DNA of 64,000 nucleotides from Thermothelomyces thermophilus ATCC 42464 (Eukaryota; Ascomycota; Sordariomycetes; Sordariales; Chaetomiaceae), in NCBI RefSeq assembly GCF_000226095.1, contig NC_016478.1:1850001-1914000 (forward strand), written 5' to 3'. This document shows, piece by piece, positions 10,851-19,488 of the stretch; the stretch's first letter is position 1; each line of letters starts with the position of its first letter. The notes beneath the pieces were generated by a model, which had not been told where the DNA came from, searched no databases, and saw only the letters and a program-made list of their open reading frames with translations. Made by a program: the position numbers and the translations under genes.

Positions 10851-10893
<43 letters not shown>

Positions 10894-11266
10894 GGGCCTC
10901 GAGTCGCGGTCGCTAACGCTCAGCCAGGTCGAAATCGTCGTCGCCTCTGCCGACCTCATCCCCCAACCCCCGTCACTCGCTCAGCGCATGACGCAGCCCA
11001 AGCCGCAGCCCAAGTCTGCGGCGACGGTGAAGAAGAATACCACCAAGGACGGCAAGGGCGGTGCCGCGGGCGGCAAGGGGGGCAAGAAGGGTGGCCGGGG
11101 CCGCGCTAGCCGGCCGAAGAAAACAGCAGAGGAGCTCGACTTGGAGATGGCCGACTACTTTGAGAACCGCAACAACGAGAACAATGCCAACGGGGCTGCT
11201 CCTGCGGCGGCCGCGGATGGCGCAGCCGCCGGGGGCGATGCTGCGATGGAGGAGGACGTTCTTTAG
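9422..11266 (+). CDS. yra1: mRNA export adaptor Yra1/ALY-REF
   Basis: Exons 9422-9652, 9713-9742, 10667-10831 and 10928-11266 join in frame to 254 residues. The N-terminus MSGKLDQSLDEIL matches the UAP56/Sub2-binding motif. An Arg/Gly/Ala-rich linker follows. The RRM (about 70-150) is split across three introns: RNP2 is IVVSNL, RNP1 is GIAHVTF. A Lys/Gly-rich segment then leads to a second Sub2-binding motif, ELDLEMADYF, near the C-terminus. Family members load onto spliced mRNA through TREX and hand it to the Mex67-Mtr2 exporter in the nucleus. Exon 2 encodes only 10 residues (PKDVSEGQIK). Intron 2 is 924 nt, far above the fungal norm, with consensus donor GTATGT and branch site GCTAAC (10642-10647) close to the acceptor. 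Intron 3 holds a run of 38 T. Confidence 0.93.
9743..10666 (+). promoter_or_regulatory. Unusually long intron 2 of yra1 (candidate autoregulatory)
   Basis: The 924-nt intron interrupts the RRM-coding region of yra1. It begins GTATGT, has GCTAAC 20 nt before the terminal TAG, and contains no convincing coding exon: skipping it restores the RRM alignment exactly (PKDVSEGQIK followed by EYFQQSVGPVKKVEIS). In Saccharomyces cerevisiae the 766-nt YRA1 intron is known to mediate negative autoregulation through inefficient splicing. A similar role here is inferred from size and gene identity only. Confidence 0.6.
10853..10890 (+). repeat. Homopolymer T38 in yra1 intron 3
   Basis: Thirty-eight consecutive T occupy nearly half of the 96-nt intron 10832-10927. 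They lie between the donor (GTAGGA) and a GCTAACG branch-like site at about 10913, so they would be the upstream polypyrimidine zone. Length polymorphism between strains is very likely. Confidence 0.9.
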
Positions 11267-11889
11267 AGAGGGGAATGTAGTCGTCTTGTGGGAACATATG
11301 GGTAGAGGGAAGCGTTTCTTTTCTGAGACTCCTGAGAGCGGGTGTTTTTAGTGGGACATGGGTGTACGAAACGAGACAGGGACCGGCGGGCATTTGGGGG
11401 AGAACGGATTGGGCACTGCTTTCACGTGGCAGTTATTCAGCAATTTCTTCGGCACAGATTGGCAATCCTCGGTAGCTAGCTTTGTCGGGTGTGTTGTATC
11501 TACTGTATAATTAAAGCCCTAGCGGTCTTGGGCGCACACGGCGTGGTTACCTTGATGTATGTCCGAGGTTGTGATTTCTCAGAGAGAAGGTTGCAAACCA
11601 AGCCTGAGCAATGCAGTTCGCACTTGATTTGGAGATGCGTTGCTCTGTATAGGGGGTTGGTCCCGCCGAGGGGAAGCAGTCACTCGTTCTGCTGTGCCTC
11701 TGGGCACTTCCAGATCGCGGGACCGGGAATCGTGTAGTTACCGGCTTCGACACGATGTTAGTTAGCCATGGTTGAGGAAAAATAGGATCATGATCATAGC
11801 AAGAAGACAACAACAACAAAACAACAATGCACACGCGTATGTACGCGCGCGCACACACACACACACACACAAAAGAAGGGAGGGAAAAA
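11267..11889. other. Intergenic region downstream of yra1
   Basis: 3' flank of yra1 with no coding signal. Contains a (CA)n microsatellite at about 11850-11870 flanked by GCGCGC, and A-rich runs up to 11910. Confidence 0.4.
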
Positions 11890-11894
11890 AAGGA

Positions 11895-12140
11895 AAAAGG
11901 GGGAAGGGGTAGAACTGGGCCTCGCCCTCGGCCCAGGCCGAGTGCAGCGCGATGATCTCGTGGCGGACGAGGTAGTGGCCCGGGCGGAGGCAGGCGGGTT
12001 GTAGGGAGTCATCAGGGAGGTCTGCTTATGATTTTTGTTTAGAAACAAAATTCGTTTGAGTGTGTCCTTGTGAGGATGGGACCCATGTGGGAGTTGGGCC
12101 ACAGGGTCCATCTCAGGGTCACGGTCGACTCGGATATGGC
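11895..12140 (-). pseudogene. Relic of an AA9 (GH61) lytic polysaccharide monooxygenase gene
   Basis: Two segments on the minus strand read as AA9 pieces in the correct order. The first, about 12130-12055, encodes TVTLRWTLWPNSHMGP, matching the family motif around the second copper-ligand His (typically LQWT.WPDSHHGP). The second, about 12020-11900, encodes [19 protein letters not shown] and then EGEAQFYP, matching the motif [13 protein letters not shown]...AQ.YP that precedes the cellulose-facing core. The roughly 80 residues that normally separate these motifs are absent, the two pieces lie in different frames, and neither an N-terminal His1 exon nor a C-terminal end is visible; the flanks are low-complexity. 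So this is a partly deleted host gene, not a working enzyme. AA9 enzymes oxidatively cleave cellulose in the extracellular space. Confidence 0.75.
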
Positions 12141-12458
12141 AAACACGTCTCTTACTATATTATATATATGCGTGTTGCTCTCTTTCCTTTCATAGTTCTT
12201 AAGAAACTTTATCTATCTATTTTCTCCATCTTTTTCTCTATTGCTCCACTTCATTTAACAGAATATTTTCTCAATCCTTTCTTTATGGTTTAACTTTATT
12301 CAAGAGAAAGTCGCACAGAAAGGGAAAGAGAAAAAGTCAGATTCCGAATGTCCACTACCAGGTGGCCTCGAGAAGGTTGCATCGAAGGCACGTCGGCTAG
12401 CAGCAATATCTTGCCGCGAGACGCACTGTCGATCATGCTGCCACCCTAGCGGTGCTCA

Positions 12459-12480
12459 CGTATGTATGTACATACATACG
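12459..12480. repeat. Perfect 22-bp palindrome
   Basis: CGTATGTATGT followed at once by its reverse complement ACATACATACG. A second perfect palindrome with the same core (GTATGTATGT/ACATACATAC) occurs at 56069-56088, and related (GTAT)n/(CATA)n strings occur at 18110-18135 and 37081-37105. Confidence 0.9.
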
Positions 12481-12834
12481 GAGTCAAGCAGTTCCACCAA
12501 CCTCGTGGGAGACCGACTGACCCCCCCCATATCGGAGGCTCGGCTCCGTACCGGATAAGGGGTGACAGTGGCCGCTCTCCCCTTGCCCTGCCTTCCGGTT
12601 CTGAACCCGCCCCGAACCGGTTCGTGAGTATGGGGTAACTAGCGGAGCTGCTAGCCAAAGCGAGAGCGTCCAACGGCTCGACTAGCTTGGAGTGTGATGG
12701 TCTTGGGCCCCTGCTGAACGGCGCAAACAAGGGACGGCACTCGAGATTAACCCCGTCCAGGAACGTGGGGAGAGCCGCAGGCGCGGATGGCACCCTACTA
12801 CTGCTGCGTCAATATACATACGCAGCAGCACGAC

Positions 12835-12845
<11 letters not shown>

Positions 12846-12866
<21 letters not shown>

Positions 12867-12867
12867 G
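12846..12867. repeat. (TA)n microsatellite
   Basis: About eleven TA units preceded by (CATA)n, roughly 140 nt before the GH43 start codon. Confidence 0.9.
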
Positions 12868-13007
12868 TATATCCCGCTCTCGCAGTGGTACGTACCGTGA
12901 GGTGACTCCCCTCTCCTCTCCCCCCTTTTCTCCTCTGGACTGCCCAACCGAGAACTCGGTGATCTCTTAACCGCCTGTGGCCTCTTTTTCTGTTTGGTTT
13001 GTGAATA

Positions 13008-14780
13008 ATGCCCGCCCCTCGCACCACGATGACGATGCTCAAGTCGGCCCTCCCCGCGGCGCTGGCCCTCCTCCTAACGGCGGCCAACGGCCACCCTTCC
13101 AGGACCCCGGCGGCGGCGGCGGCGGGGGGATGGGCACCGCTGGCGAATGGGACATTCCGGAACCCGATCCTGTACGAGGACTTCCCGGACAACGACGTGT
13201 CGGTCGGGCCGGACGGGGCCTTCTACCTGTCGGCGTCCAACTTCCACTTCAGCCCCGGGGCGCCCATCCTGCGGTCTTACGACCTGGTCGACTGGGAGTT
13301 TGTGGGCCACTCGATCCCGCGCCTCGACTTCGGCGCCGGCTACGACCTGCCGCCGACGGGCGAGCGGGCGTACCGCGCGGGCACGTGGGCGTCGACGCTG
13401 CGGTACCGCGAGAGCACGGGGCTCTGGTACTGGATCGGGTGCACCAACTTCTGGCGCACCTGGGTCTTCACCGCCCCGGCGCCCGAGGGGCCCTGGACCC
13501 GGGCGGGCGACTTCGGCGACGGCGTGTGCTTCTACGACAACGGCCTGCTGGTCGACGACGACGACACCATGTACGTCGTCTACACCCACGACGGCGGCAA
13601 GCGGGTCAACGTGACCCAGCTGAGCGCGGACGGGCTGAGCGCCGTCCGCACCGAGACCGTCCTGGTGCCGGAGCAGGCCGGCGTCGACGCCCTCGAGGGC
13701 AACCGCATGTACAAGATCGACGGCCGCTACTACATCCTCAACGACCACCCGGGCACCACCGCCTACGTCTGGAAGTCCGACTCGCCCTGGGGTCCCTACG
13801 AGGGCAAGGCGCTGGCCGACAACGTCGCCAGCCCCCTGCCCGGCGGCGGCGCCCCGCACCAGGGCAGCCTGGTGCCCACGCCCTCGGGCGCCTGGTACTT
13901 TATGTCCTTCACCTGGGCCTACCCGTCCGGCCGCCTGCCCGTGCTGGCCCCGATCGAGTTCCAGCCGGACGGGTTCCCGACCCTCGTCACCGCCAAGGAC
14001 AACAACAACAACAACAACAACAACGCCTGGGGCGCCAGCTACCCGCTGCCGCCGCTACCGCGCCGGCCGCTGGGCTACCCGTGGTCGCGGGCGCGGTACG
14101 ACTTCAGCGCGCTCGCCGAACTGCCGCCCGCGTTCGAGTGGAACCACAACCCGGACGCGAGCAACTACACGCTGGGAGGGAACGGCGCTGCCGGCCTGAT
14201 CCTGCGGGCCGCCACCGTCGCGCCCGACGACGACCTGTACTCGGCGCGCAACACGCTGACGCACCGCGCCCACGGGCCCTTCCCCTCGGCCACGCTGGTC
14301 CTCGACGTCGCGGACATGGCCGACGGCGACCGCGCCGGGCTGGCCGCCTTCCGCGACCGCAGTGCCTACATCGGCATCCACTGCTCCTCCTCCTCTGATG
14401 AGAAGAAGAAGAAGACGTACGAGGTGGTGGCGCGATTCAACATGACGCTGGACGAGTGGGGCAGCGGCGAGACGCTCGATCTGGGCGAGGTGGTGGAGCG
14501 GGTCGAGCTGGCCTCGGGCGTGACGCGCGTGTGGCTGCGGGCGAGCATGGACGCGCGGCCCGACGGCGAGCGGACGGCCCGGTTCGGGTACAGCGTCGAC
14601 GGGGGCGAGACCTTTGCCGGCCTGGGGCCCGCCTACCAACTCTACGCCGGGTGGCCCTTCTTTGTCGGCTACCGCTTCGCCGTCTTCAACTACGCCACCA
14701 AGGCCCTCGGCGGGAGCGTCACCGTCCTGAGCCTCGAGACCGACTCGGGCGAGGGTGAGCGCGATGCCGAGCAAGCGTGA
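13008..14780 (+). CDS. Secreted glycoside hydrolase family 43 (xylosidase/arabinofuranosidase type)
   Basis: Intronless, 590 residues. The N-terminus has a signal peptide, best read from Met8 or Met10 (MTMLKSALPAALALLLTAANG). The five-bladed GH43 domain starts at FRNPILYEDFPDNDVSV (50-66), which carries the catalytic-base Asp in the DxD context. A blade motif CFYDNGLLVDDDDTMYVVYT (174-193) holds the probable pKa-tuning Asp. ALEGNRMYK (228-236) matches the EGP/HMYK motif with the general-acid Glu230. The last ~200 residues form a beta-sandwich like the XynB C-terminal domain (GYSVDGGETF, AGWPFFVGYRFAVFNYAT). A run of eight Asn (after TAKD) and a KKKK stretch in the second domain are local low-complexity insertions. 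Family members release xylose or arabinose from hemicellulose outside the cell; the exact specificity cannot be read from sequence. GC-rich codons like its neighbours, so no sign of recent transfer. Confidence 0.9.
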   Translation: MPAPRTTMTMLKSALPAALALLLTAANGHPSRTPAAAAAGGWAPLANGTFRNPILYEDFPDNDVSVGPDGAFYLSASNFHFSPGAPILRSYDLVDWEFVGHSIPRLDFGAGYDLPPTGERAYRAGTWASTLRYRESTGLWYWIGCTNFWRTWVFTAPAPEGPWTRAGDFGDGVCFYDNGLLVDDDDTMYVVYTHDGGKRVNVTQLSADGLSAVRTETVLVPEQAGVDALEGNRMYKIDGRYYILNDHPGTTAYVWKSDSPWGPYEGKALADNVASPLPGGGAPHQGSLVPTPSGAWYFMSFTWAYPSGRLPVLAPIEFQPDGFPTLVTAKDNNNNNNNNAWGASYPLPPLPRRPLGYPWSRARYDFSALAELPPAFEWNHNPDASNYTLGGNGAAGLILRAATVAPDDDLYSARNTLTHRAHGPFPSATLVLDVADMADGDRAGLAAFRDRSAYIGIHCSSSSDEKKKKTYEVVARFNMTLDEWGSGETLDLGEVVERVELASGVTRVWLRASMDARPDGERTARFGYSVDGGETFAGLGPAYQLYAGWPFFVGYRFAVFNYATKALGGSVTVLSLETDSGEGERDAEQA

Positions 14781-15826
14781 GGTCTGGTCTGAGGGGAAAA
14801 GAAAAACAAAAGTGAGAAACCAATAAAAGAAGAATATATATGAAAAAAAAAAAAAAAGAAAAGGAAAGGAAAAGATTGTGAGAGCCACGGTGGTTGAAGG
14901 CAAGTTAACCGAGTCAATATTTGCTTGAAGAAAAAAAAAAGGGGGGGGGGGAAGAAGAAAAAAAGAAGAAGAAGAAGTGGTGCCTGAAGAGAATAGGGGC
15001 AAGAACGGGCACAAAAATGGCATTCCTCTCTCTTGGTCCCAAGGCACACTCAGAGGAATTTCGGAACTGCAAGGCCACGAGGACAAATAAGGTGCCACGG
15101 TAACCAACAAAGCAGATTAGTCTTCCTCGCGGCCATGAATAGTAACCAGTTGGAAAGTTCAGACGGTTAGACTGAGTCCAGACACGATTCCCTCGCGTAA
15201 CATGGTCGGCTAAGCGCGCCAAAGGAAACAATGACGCATATGAAGGGGCGTCGAAACAGTAAGAAATCCCGACCTGATCTGATCCGACAGTGCTTGCGTT
15301 GCCTTGCAACCAAGCAAGGCGGTCTCCATCTCACCAAACCCGCCGGTTTAGATCTAAGTTAGCTTACGGCCGATCGGGTGTAAGACAATGCGCGGGTTTG
15401 CCAACAGCAACTCGATATGCAAGCCTCGATCTCGTTTTCGAGTCCGTGACCCCGGAGTACCGTATCGTACCGCATCCCCGTGATGGGACAAGCATCTAGA
15501 GGAATCAGCAGATTCACTTCAAGTCACGTACAAGCCACACACCACATCCAAGGTTCGAGGCAAACAAATTAGCTTCATTCGCCGGTGCGTAAAGGCAAGA
15601 AAGAAATCCTTGTCTCAGTACATCAGATTGCTCCGCCGCTGCGCCAGCCGCCGAGCCCCGAGGCCAAGCGCCATATGTGAACCAATTTTGCTAACCCATA
15701 TCATTGCTTCGTCCTTGTCCGGGCCTGAAGGTCAAGCTGTTAGACGCGGCATCTCCCAACGACGCGAGGAAAAGAAAGGAGGGGGGGGGGGGGGGAGAGA
15801 GGTTCAAGACTTACGGATTACTCGCT
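14781..15826. other. Intergenic region between GH43 and sba1 (convergent)
   Basis: Contains 3' flanks only. A/GA-rich strands at 14799-14985 (poly-A, poly-G and GAA runs) could serve as polyadenylation context. A stretch of 15 G lies at 15781-15795, just beyond the sba1 stop. No gene is seen between 15000 and 15780. Confidence 0.45.
15781..15795. repeat. Homopolymer G15
   Basis: Fifteen consecutive G on the + strand (C15 on the coding strand of sba1), about 30 nt beyond the sba1 stop codon, in its probable 3' UTR. Confidence 0.9.
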
Positions 15827-16992
15827 CTACGAGTCGGTGACGACCTCCTTCGATGTGTCCTCGTCCTTCTCAGGCTTTTTGTTCTCTTCCTCGCCCTCAA
15901 GTGGCGGCATGTCGTCGTCTGACTCATCCTCGTCGTCGTCGTCGTCGTTGGGCACACCAGAGCCGCCGCCGAGCTTGGAGAAGTCGATGTTGCCAAAGTC
16001 GCCGCCACCTGCAGAGTATGGTCAGCAAGATCCAATTGTCCCCCAGGAAAAAAAAAAAAGAAAAAAAACTTAATTAGACGCCGCCTGGGATATGGGCACG
16101 CCTGCAGAGCGGTAGCTGACGCCGCATCCCGCCTGAGCGCCCCGAGCCGGCCCGGGCAGAGGCTAACATGTTACGTACCACCCATGCCTGGTAGTCCCGC
16201 TGGAGACAGGTACGCCATGTTTAGCCAACGGAGCGTTGAGCCAACGGAGCAACGGCCGTCTGGACAGAGAGGGTCTCTCTTATTTTTGGCAGACCCGACC
16301 GGCGCGCCGATTCCCCCAGGCAGCGAAGCCCTGCGTTTCGGGGAGGGAGGAAGGGGAAGCAGGATCACTCACCCATGCCACCAAAGTTGGCAAAGTCGTC
16401 GTCGGCCGCCTCGTTCTGCTCGTCCTCATCCACCCACTTGTCAAAGTCGGTCTTGAGGAAGTGAGCCTTCTTGGTGTCCTTGAGCAGACGCGGCCAATAC
16501 GACTCGTTGAGCTCCTTCTTGCGCAGCTTCAGCTCGACATCGCGAGCCGTGTGGTGCGTCTTGCTCTCGGCGGGGTCAATCTCGGCATAGAACTCGAGGT
16601 CGACGTGGTACGTCTTCTTGAGCGTGTCCGAATGGCCCTCGAACGACAGTTTCGTCGGCTCGAGCTCGAGCTTGATGTTCTCCTTGGGCACGTCGGGCAC
16701 CTTGATGGTCAGGTAGATGAAGTTCTTCTCCGCGTCCGTGTTGGACGAGCGCTGCGCCCAGAGGACTGCAAAGCGACAACACGGCGGTTAGCAGGCGCCC
16801 AAGCCTAACTCCCCTGTTACTACTGGCCTGGGCAAGACTCAAGCTAAGCTAAAACTGCGGCGCCCGGGTGACGGGCAGAAGCCAGGTCCGGCCCAGGCCA
16901 CGAAATGGGACGAAAGCAAAAAGGAAGAAATGAAAAGAGAGTTAGTGAGAGCTAGTCGACTTACCCTCGGGTGTCACCTTGGTGTCAGCCAT
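15827..16992 (-). CDS. sba1: Hsp90 co-chaperone p23/Sba1 (Wos2)
   Basis: Exons on the minus strand: 16992-16965, 16765-16373, 16199-16179 and 16008-15827, in frame, 207 residues. The CS domain (about 7-115) starts VTPEVLWAQRSSNT and includes LSFEGHS and the p23 signature NESYWPRLLKD. A Gly/Met-rich linker follows, partly encoded by a 21-nt exon (AGLPGMG). The acidic tail (DDDDDEDESDDDMPPLEGEE) is typical for the family and carries the intrinsic chaperone activity. p23 binds the ATP-closed N-domain of Hsp90 in cytosol and nucleus and slows ATP hydrolysis. Exon 1 encodes only nine residues plus one base. If the third exon is skipped the frame is kept, so two isoforms are possible. The ATG follows a sequence with no competing upstream start. 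Confidence 0.92.
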
Positions 16993-18557
16993 TGCGATCT
17001 GTTAGGGTGAAGCAGGTCGTCAGTTCCGTGTCGTCCCAGTAAGTGCTGCGTGGAGGGGCTTTGAAGGTGGGGTAGCTCTCGGATGGCGAAACCAACGTTT
17101 TGCTGCGCGCGAAATAGTGAGTGGAATTCGAGTTTCAAAAAGTGTTGAGCCGTATGTGTTTCAATGTTGCGTTTGCGAATTCGAGTGGTGGTGGTTGAAG
17201 AAAGAGGAATTGAGAGGTTCAAGTTGAATCCGGGAGTGGAAAGAGTCGCAAGGCGGGATGTTGTGAGGCTGCTATGATTTGCACCGCCTTGCCAGCTAGG
17301 GTGACGGTGGAATTCGTCAGAAGCCCAAAGATTCGACCAGCACGGGCCATCCCAGCCTGGAACGACCCAGTATCTTGCACCTGCAGTGGGGCCCTGGGCT
17401 GAGGTGTCGAGCTTTCCTACGACAAGCTTTCCTCGATCGATCAGCAATCTCGCAACTACCCACACCATCACTTCACTGTAGGTAGGTAGGCACTTGTGAG
17501 ATGTACTGTACTACGCCGTGCCCTTTCACTCATTTGAATCGCTGAGTTACGCGTGTGTCTGCACTTGTCCCTCATGAGAGTACTGGGGCTCAGGGTCGCT
17601 AACCGAGCTCTCAGTCCCGCTTCCTTTTTTTTTTTGTGCGGAACCTGTATGGGGATTACAGGGCGATCTGCCGCATGAACCTTTTTTATATTCCAGGGTA
17701 GCTGGCCAAAAGCCCAAAAATTGGATCGTGCTCTACCACTGGTCTTCGTTTCCTCCCCAAAGTGATCGATGATGCTTTTTTCCTAGGCACTCGCTGCGCA
17801 GGCAGTGGATGTTCAGCTCCTTGAACCGAGCCCGGCTGCAAGAGACCTCAGTTTCATAGGCTCTGAGGTCGGCTCTGCCACGCATTGGGACTGTTAAGAC
17901 ACAAAGACCCAGAGAATCGTTTAGGTCTTTGTATCATGACCTGAGAAACTGCTGGCCTCGGAGGAAGGATGAAATCCATTTAAGAACGACCTAGTGAATT
18001 CAGAGGCCATTAGTATACTCTATTACTGCAGGTGTAGGTAGGAAAGCATTTCTATGCGCAGGTATCAGCCGTGGTTCGTCTCCGACTTCTTTACAGCTAA
18101 CCACGGAGTACATACATACATACATACATACATACCTATACATACAGTACCTGCGTAACGGGGCGAGGCTTTCGCACGCAACATTGGTGGGGCCACGGCA
18201 ACGGCTACCTCAGGTAAGAAGCGGGGTTGCCTGACGGCGCCGGGGCTTCCCTGGGCCCGCTCCGATTCAGCGGCTGTTTGGAGGGGAGGAGGGGAGCGCA
18301 GGGCGACCTTGGCTCAACGCTCGGCCGAGAGATCTTCCAACGACGTCAGAGTCCAACGTCCGCGCAAACAACCGACAGACGAACCGCCCGACCGCGGTAA
18401 CGCTTTCCACGGCCGCTGGCAACCACCCGGGAATTGCGTTTCCGGGCAATCACCCTCGGATAACTTTTCTCCTTTCATTTTTTTTCCCTTTCTTTCTTCC
18501 TTTTCTTCCGATTTTCCAGGCGTTGGTCCCCGCCTTGCAGCGGCCGCAGCAGCAGCC
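16993..18557. other. Divergent intergenic region of sba1 and vps24
   Basis: Carries both promoters. Contains (ACAT)n at 18110-18135 directly after CCACGGAGTA, and a pyrimidine-rich leader (TTCTTTTCTTCC) before vps24. I saw no gene; heat-shock elements for sba1 were not obvious by eye. Confidence 0.4.
18110..18135. repeat. (ACAT)n microsatellite
   Basis: Six to seven ACAT units joined to a CGGAGTA motif, in the sba1-vps24 intergenic region. Confidence 0.9.
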
Positions 18558-19488
18558 ATGGAGACGCTCCGAAACATGTTTTCGAAGCCGGACCCTCAGG
18601 CCCAGGTTCGTGTCTTGTCCCCTTTCCCTCGCCCGGTCTCTCTCTCTCTTTCTTCCCCTTCCAACCCACCCCCCCCCAAAAAAAAAAAAAAAAGAAAAAG
18701 AAAAAGAAACCAGACAAACCAATTTATTCCTCTGGCTAACTCGTCGATCCTCCTCCTCCTCCTCCTCCTTCTCCCTCCAGTACCGCAAATGTAACGCCCT
18801 CCTCCGAGCCAACATGCGCAAGCTGGACCGCGACATCGCGGCGCTCAAGCAGACCGAGATCAAGACCAAGAACCTCATCATCGCGGCCAACAAGCGGGCT
18901 CAGCGGGGCGACCCGTCGCGGCAGCGGCAGGCGCAGCGCGAGGTGCGCGACTTCGCGCGCGAGCTGATCCGCACGCGCAAGGCGAGCGACCGGCTGGTGA
19001 CGGGGCGCGCCCAGCTCGCGAGCGTGCAGATGCAGGTCAGCGAGGCGTTCGCGCTGCGCCGCATCGAGGGCAGCATCCGGGCCGGCGTCGGCATCATGAA
19101 GGACGTCAACGCGCTCGTCCGCCTGCCCCAGTTCGCCCAGGCCATGCAGGAGCTCAGCGTCGAGCTCGTCAAGGCCGGCATCATCGAGGAGATGGTCGGC
19201 GACGTCCTGCCCGAGGACGCCGACGCCCTCGCCGCCGACCTGGAGGAGGACGAGGAGGCCGAGGGCGAGATCGACAAGGTCCTCGGCGAGATCCTCAAGG
19301 ACCGCTTGGTCACCGCCGGCACCCTGCCCAGCGTGCCCCCGCCACAGAAGCAGGTGCCCGCTCAGCAACAGCCCCTCCAGCAACAGCAGCAGCAGCAGAA
19401 GCAGCAGGTGGAAGAGGAGGAAGACGAGGAAGATACGGAGGCCATGATGGACCAGATGAGGAACCGGCTGGAGGCTCTGAGGAGTTGA
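18558..19488 (+). CDS. vps24: ESCRT-III subunit Vps24 (CHMP3)
   Basis: Exon 1 18558-18605 (16 codons, METLRNMFSKPDPQAQ) and exon 2 18781-19488 give 251 residues. The donor is GTTCGT, a weaker consensus, but frame and family alignment fix it. Snf7-domain features: basic helix 1 (RKCNALLRANMRKLDRDIAAL), long helix 2, the diagnostic VNALVRLPQ and GIIEEMVGDVLPE in the middle, an acidic helix, and the C-terminal MIM1 motif MDQMRNRLEALRS, which binds the MIT domain of Vps4. Vps24 caps Snf7 filaments with Vps2 and drives intralumenal vesicle formation at endosomes. An extra Gln-rich linker (LQQQQQQQKQQ) and an acidic stretch before the MIM are longer than in yeast. Vps2 is the nearest alternative, but the VRLPQ/GIIEEM pattern fits Vps24. 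Confidence 0.9.

Larger units (their letters stand above)
12141..13007. other. Intergenic region upstream of the GH43 gene
   Basis: AT-rich at 12150-12300, then GC-rich. Contains a perfect 22-bp palindrome at 12459-12480 (half-site CGTATGTATGT), a CATA/(TA)n tract at 12831-12870, and a pyrimidine-rich leader (CTCCCCTCTCCTCTCC) immediately before the GH43 start. GGCTAG-type sequences occur near 12393 and 12650, but I do not claim XlnR sites. Confidence 0.4.

Noticed and set aside
12977-14398. Long alternative plus-strand frame overlapping the GH43 gene
   Set aside because: Arg/Ala/Pro/Gly-rich shadow caused by high GC; the GH43 motifs lie in the other frame.
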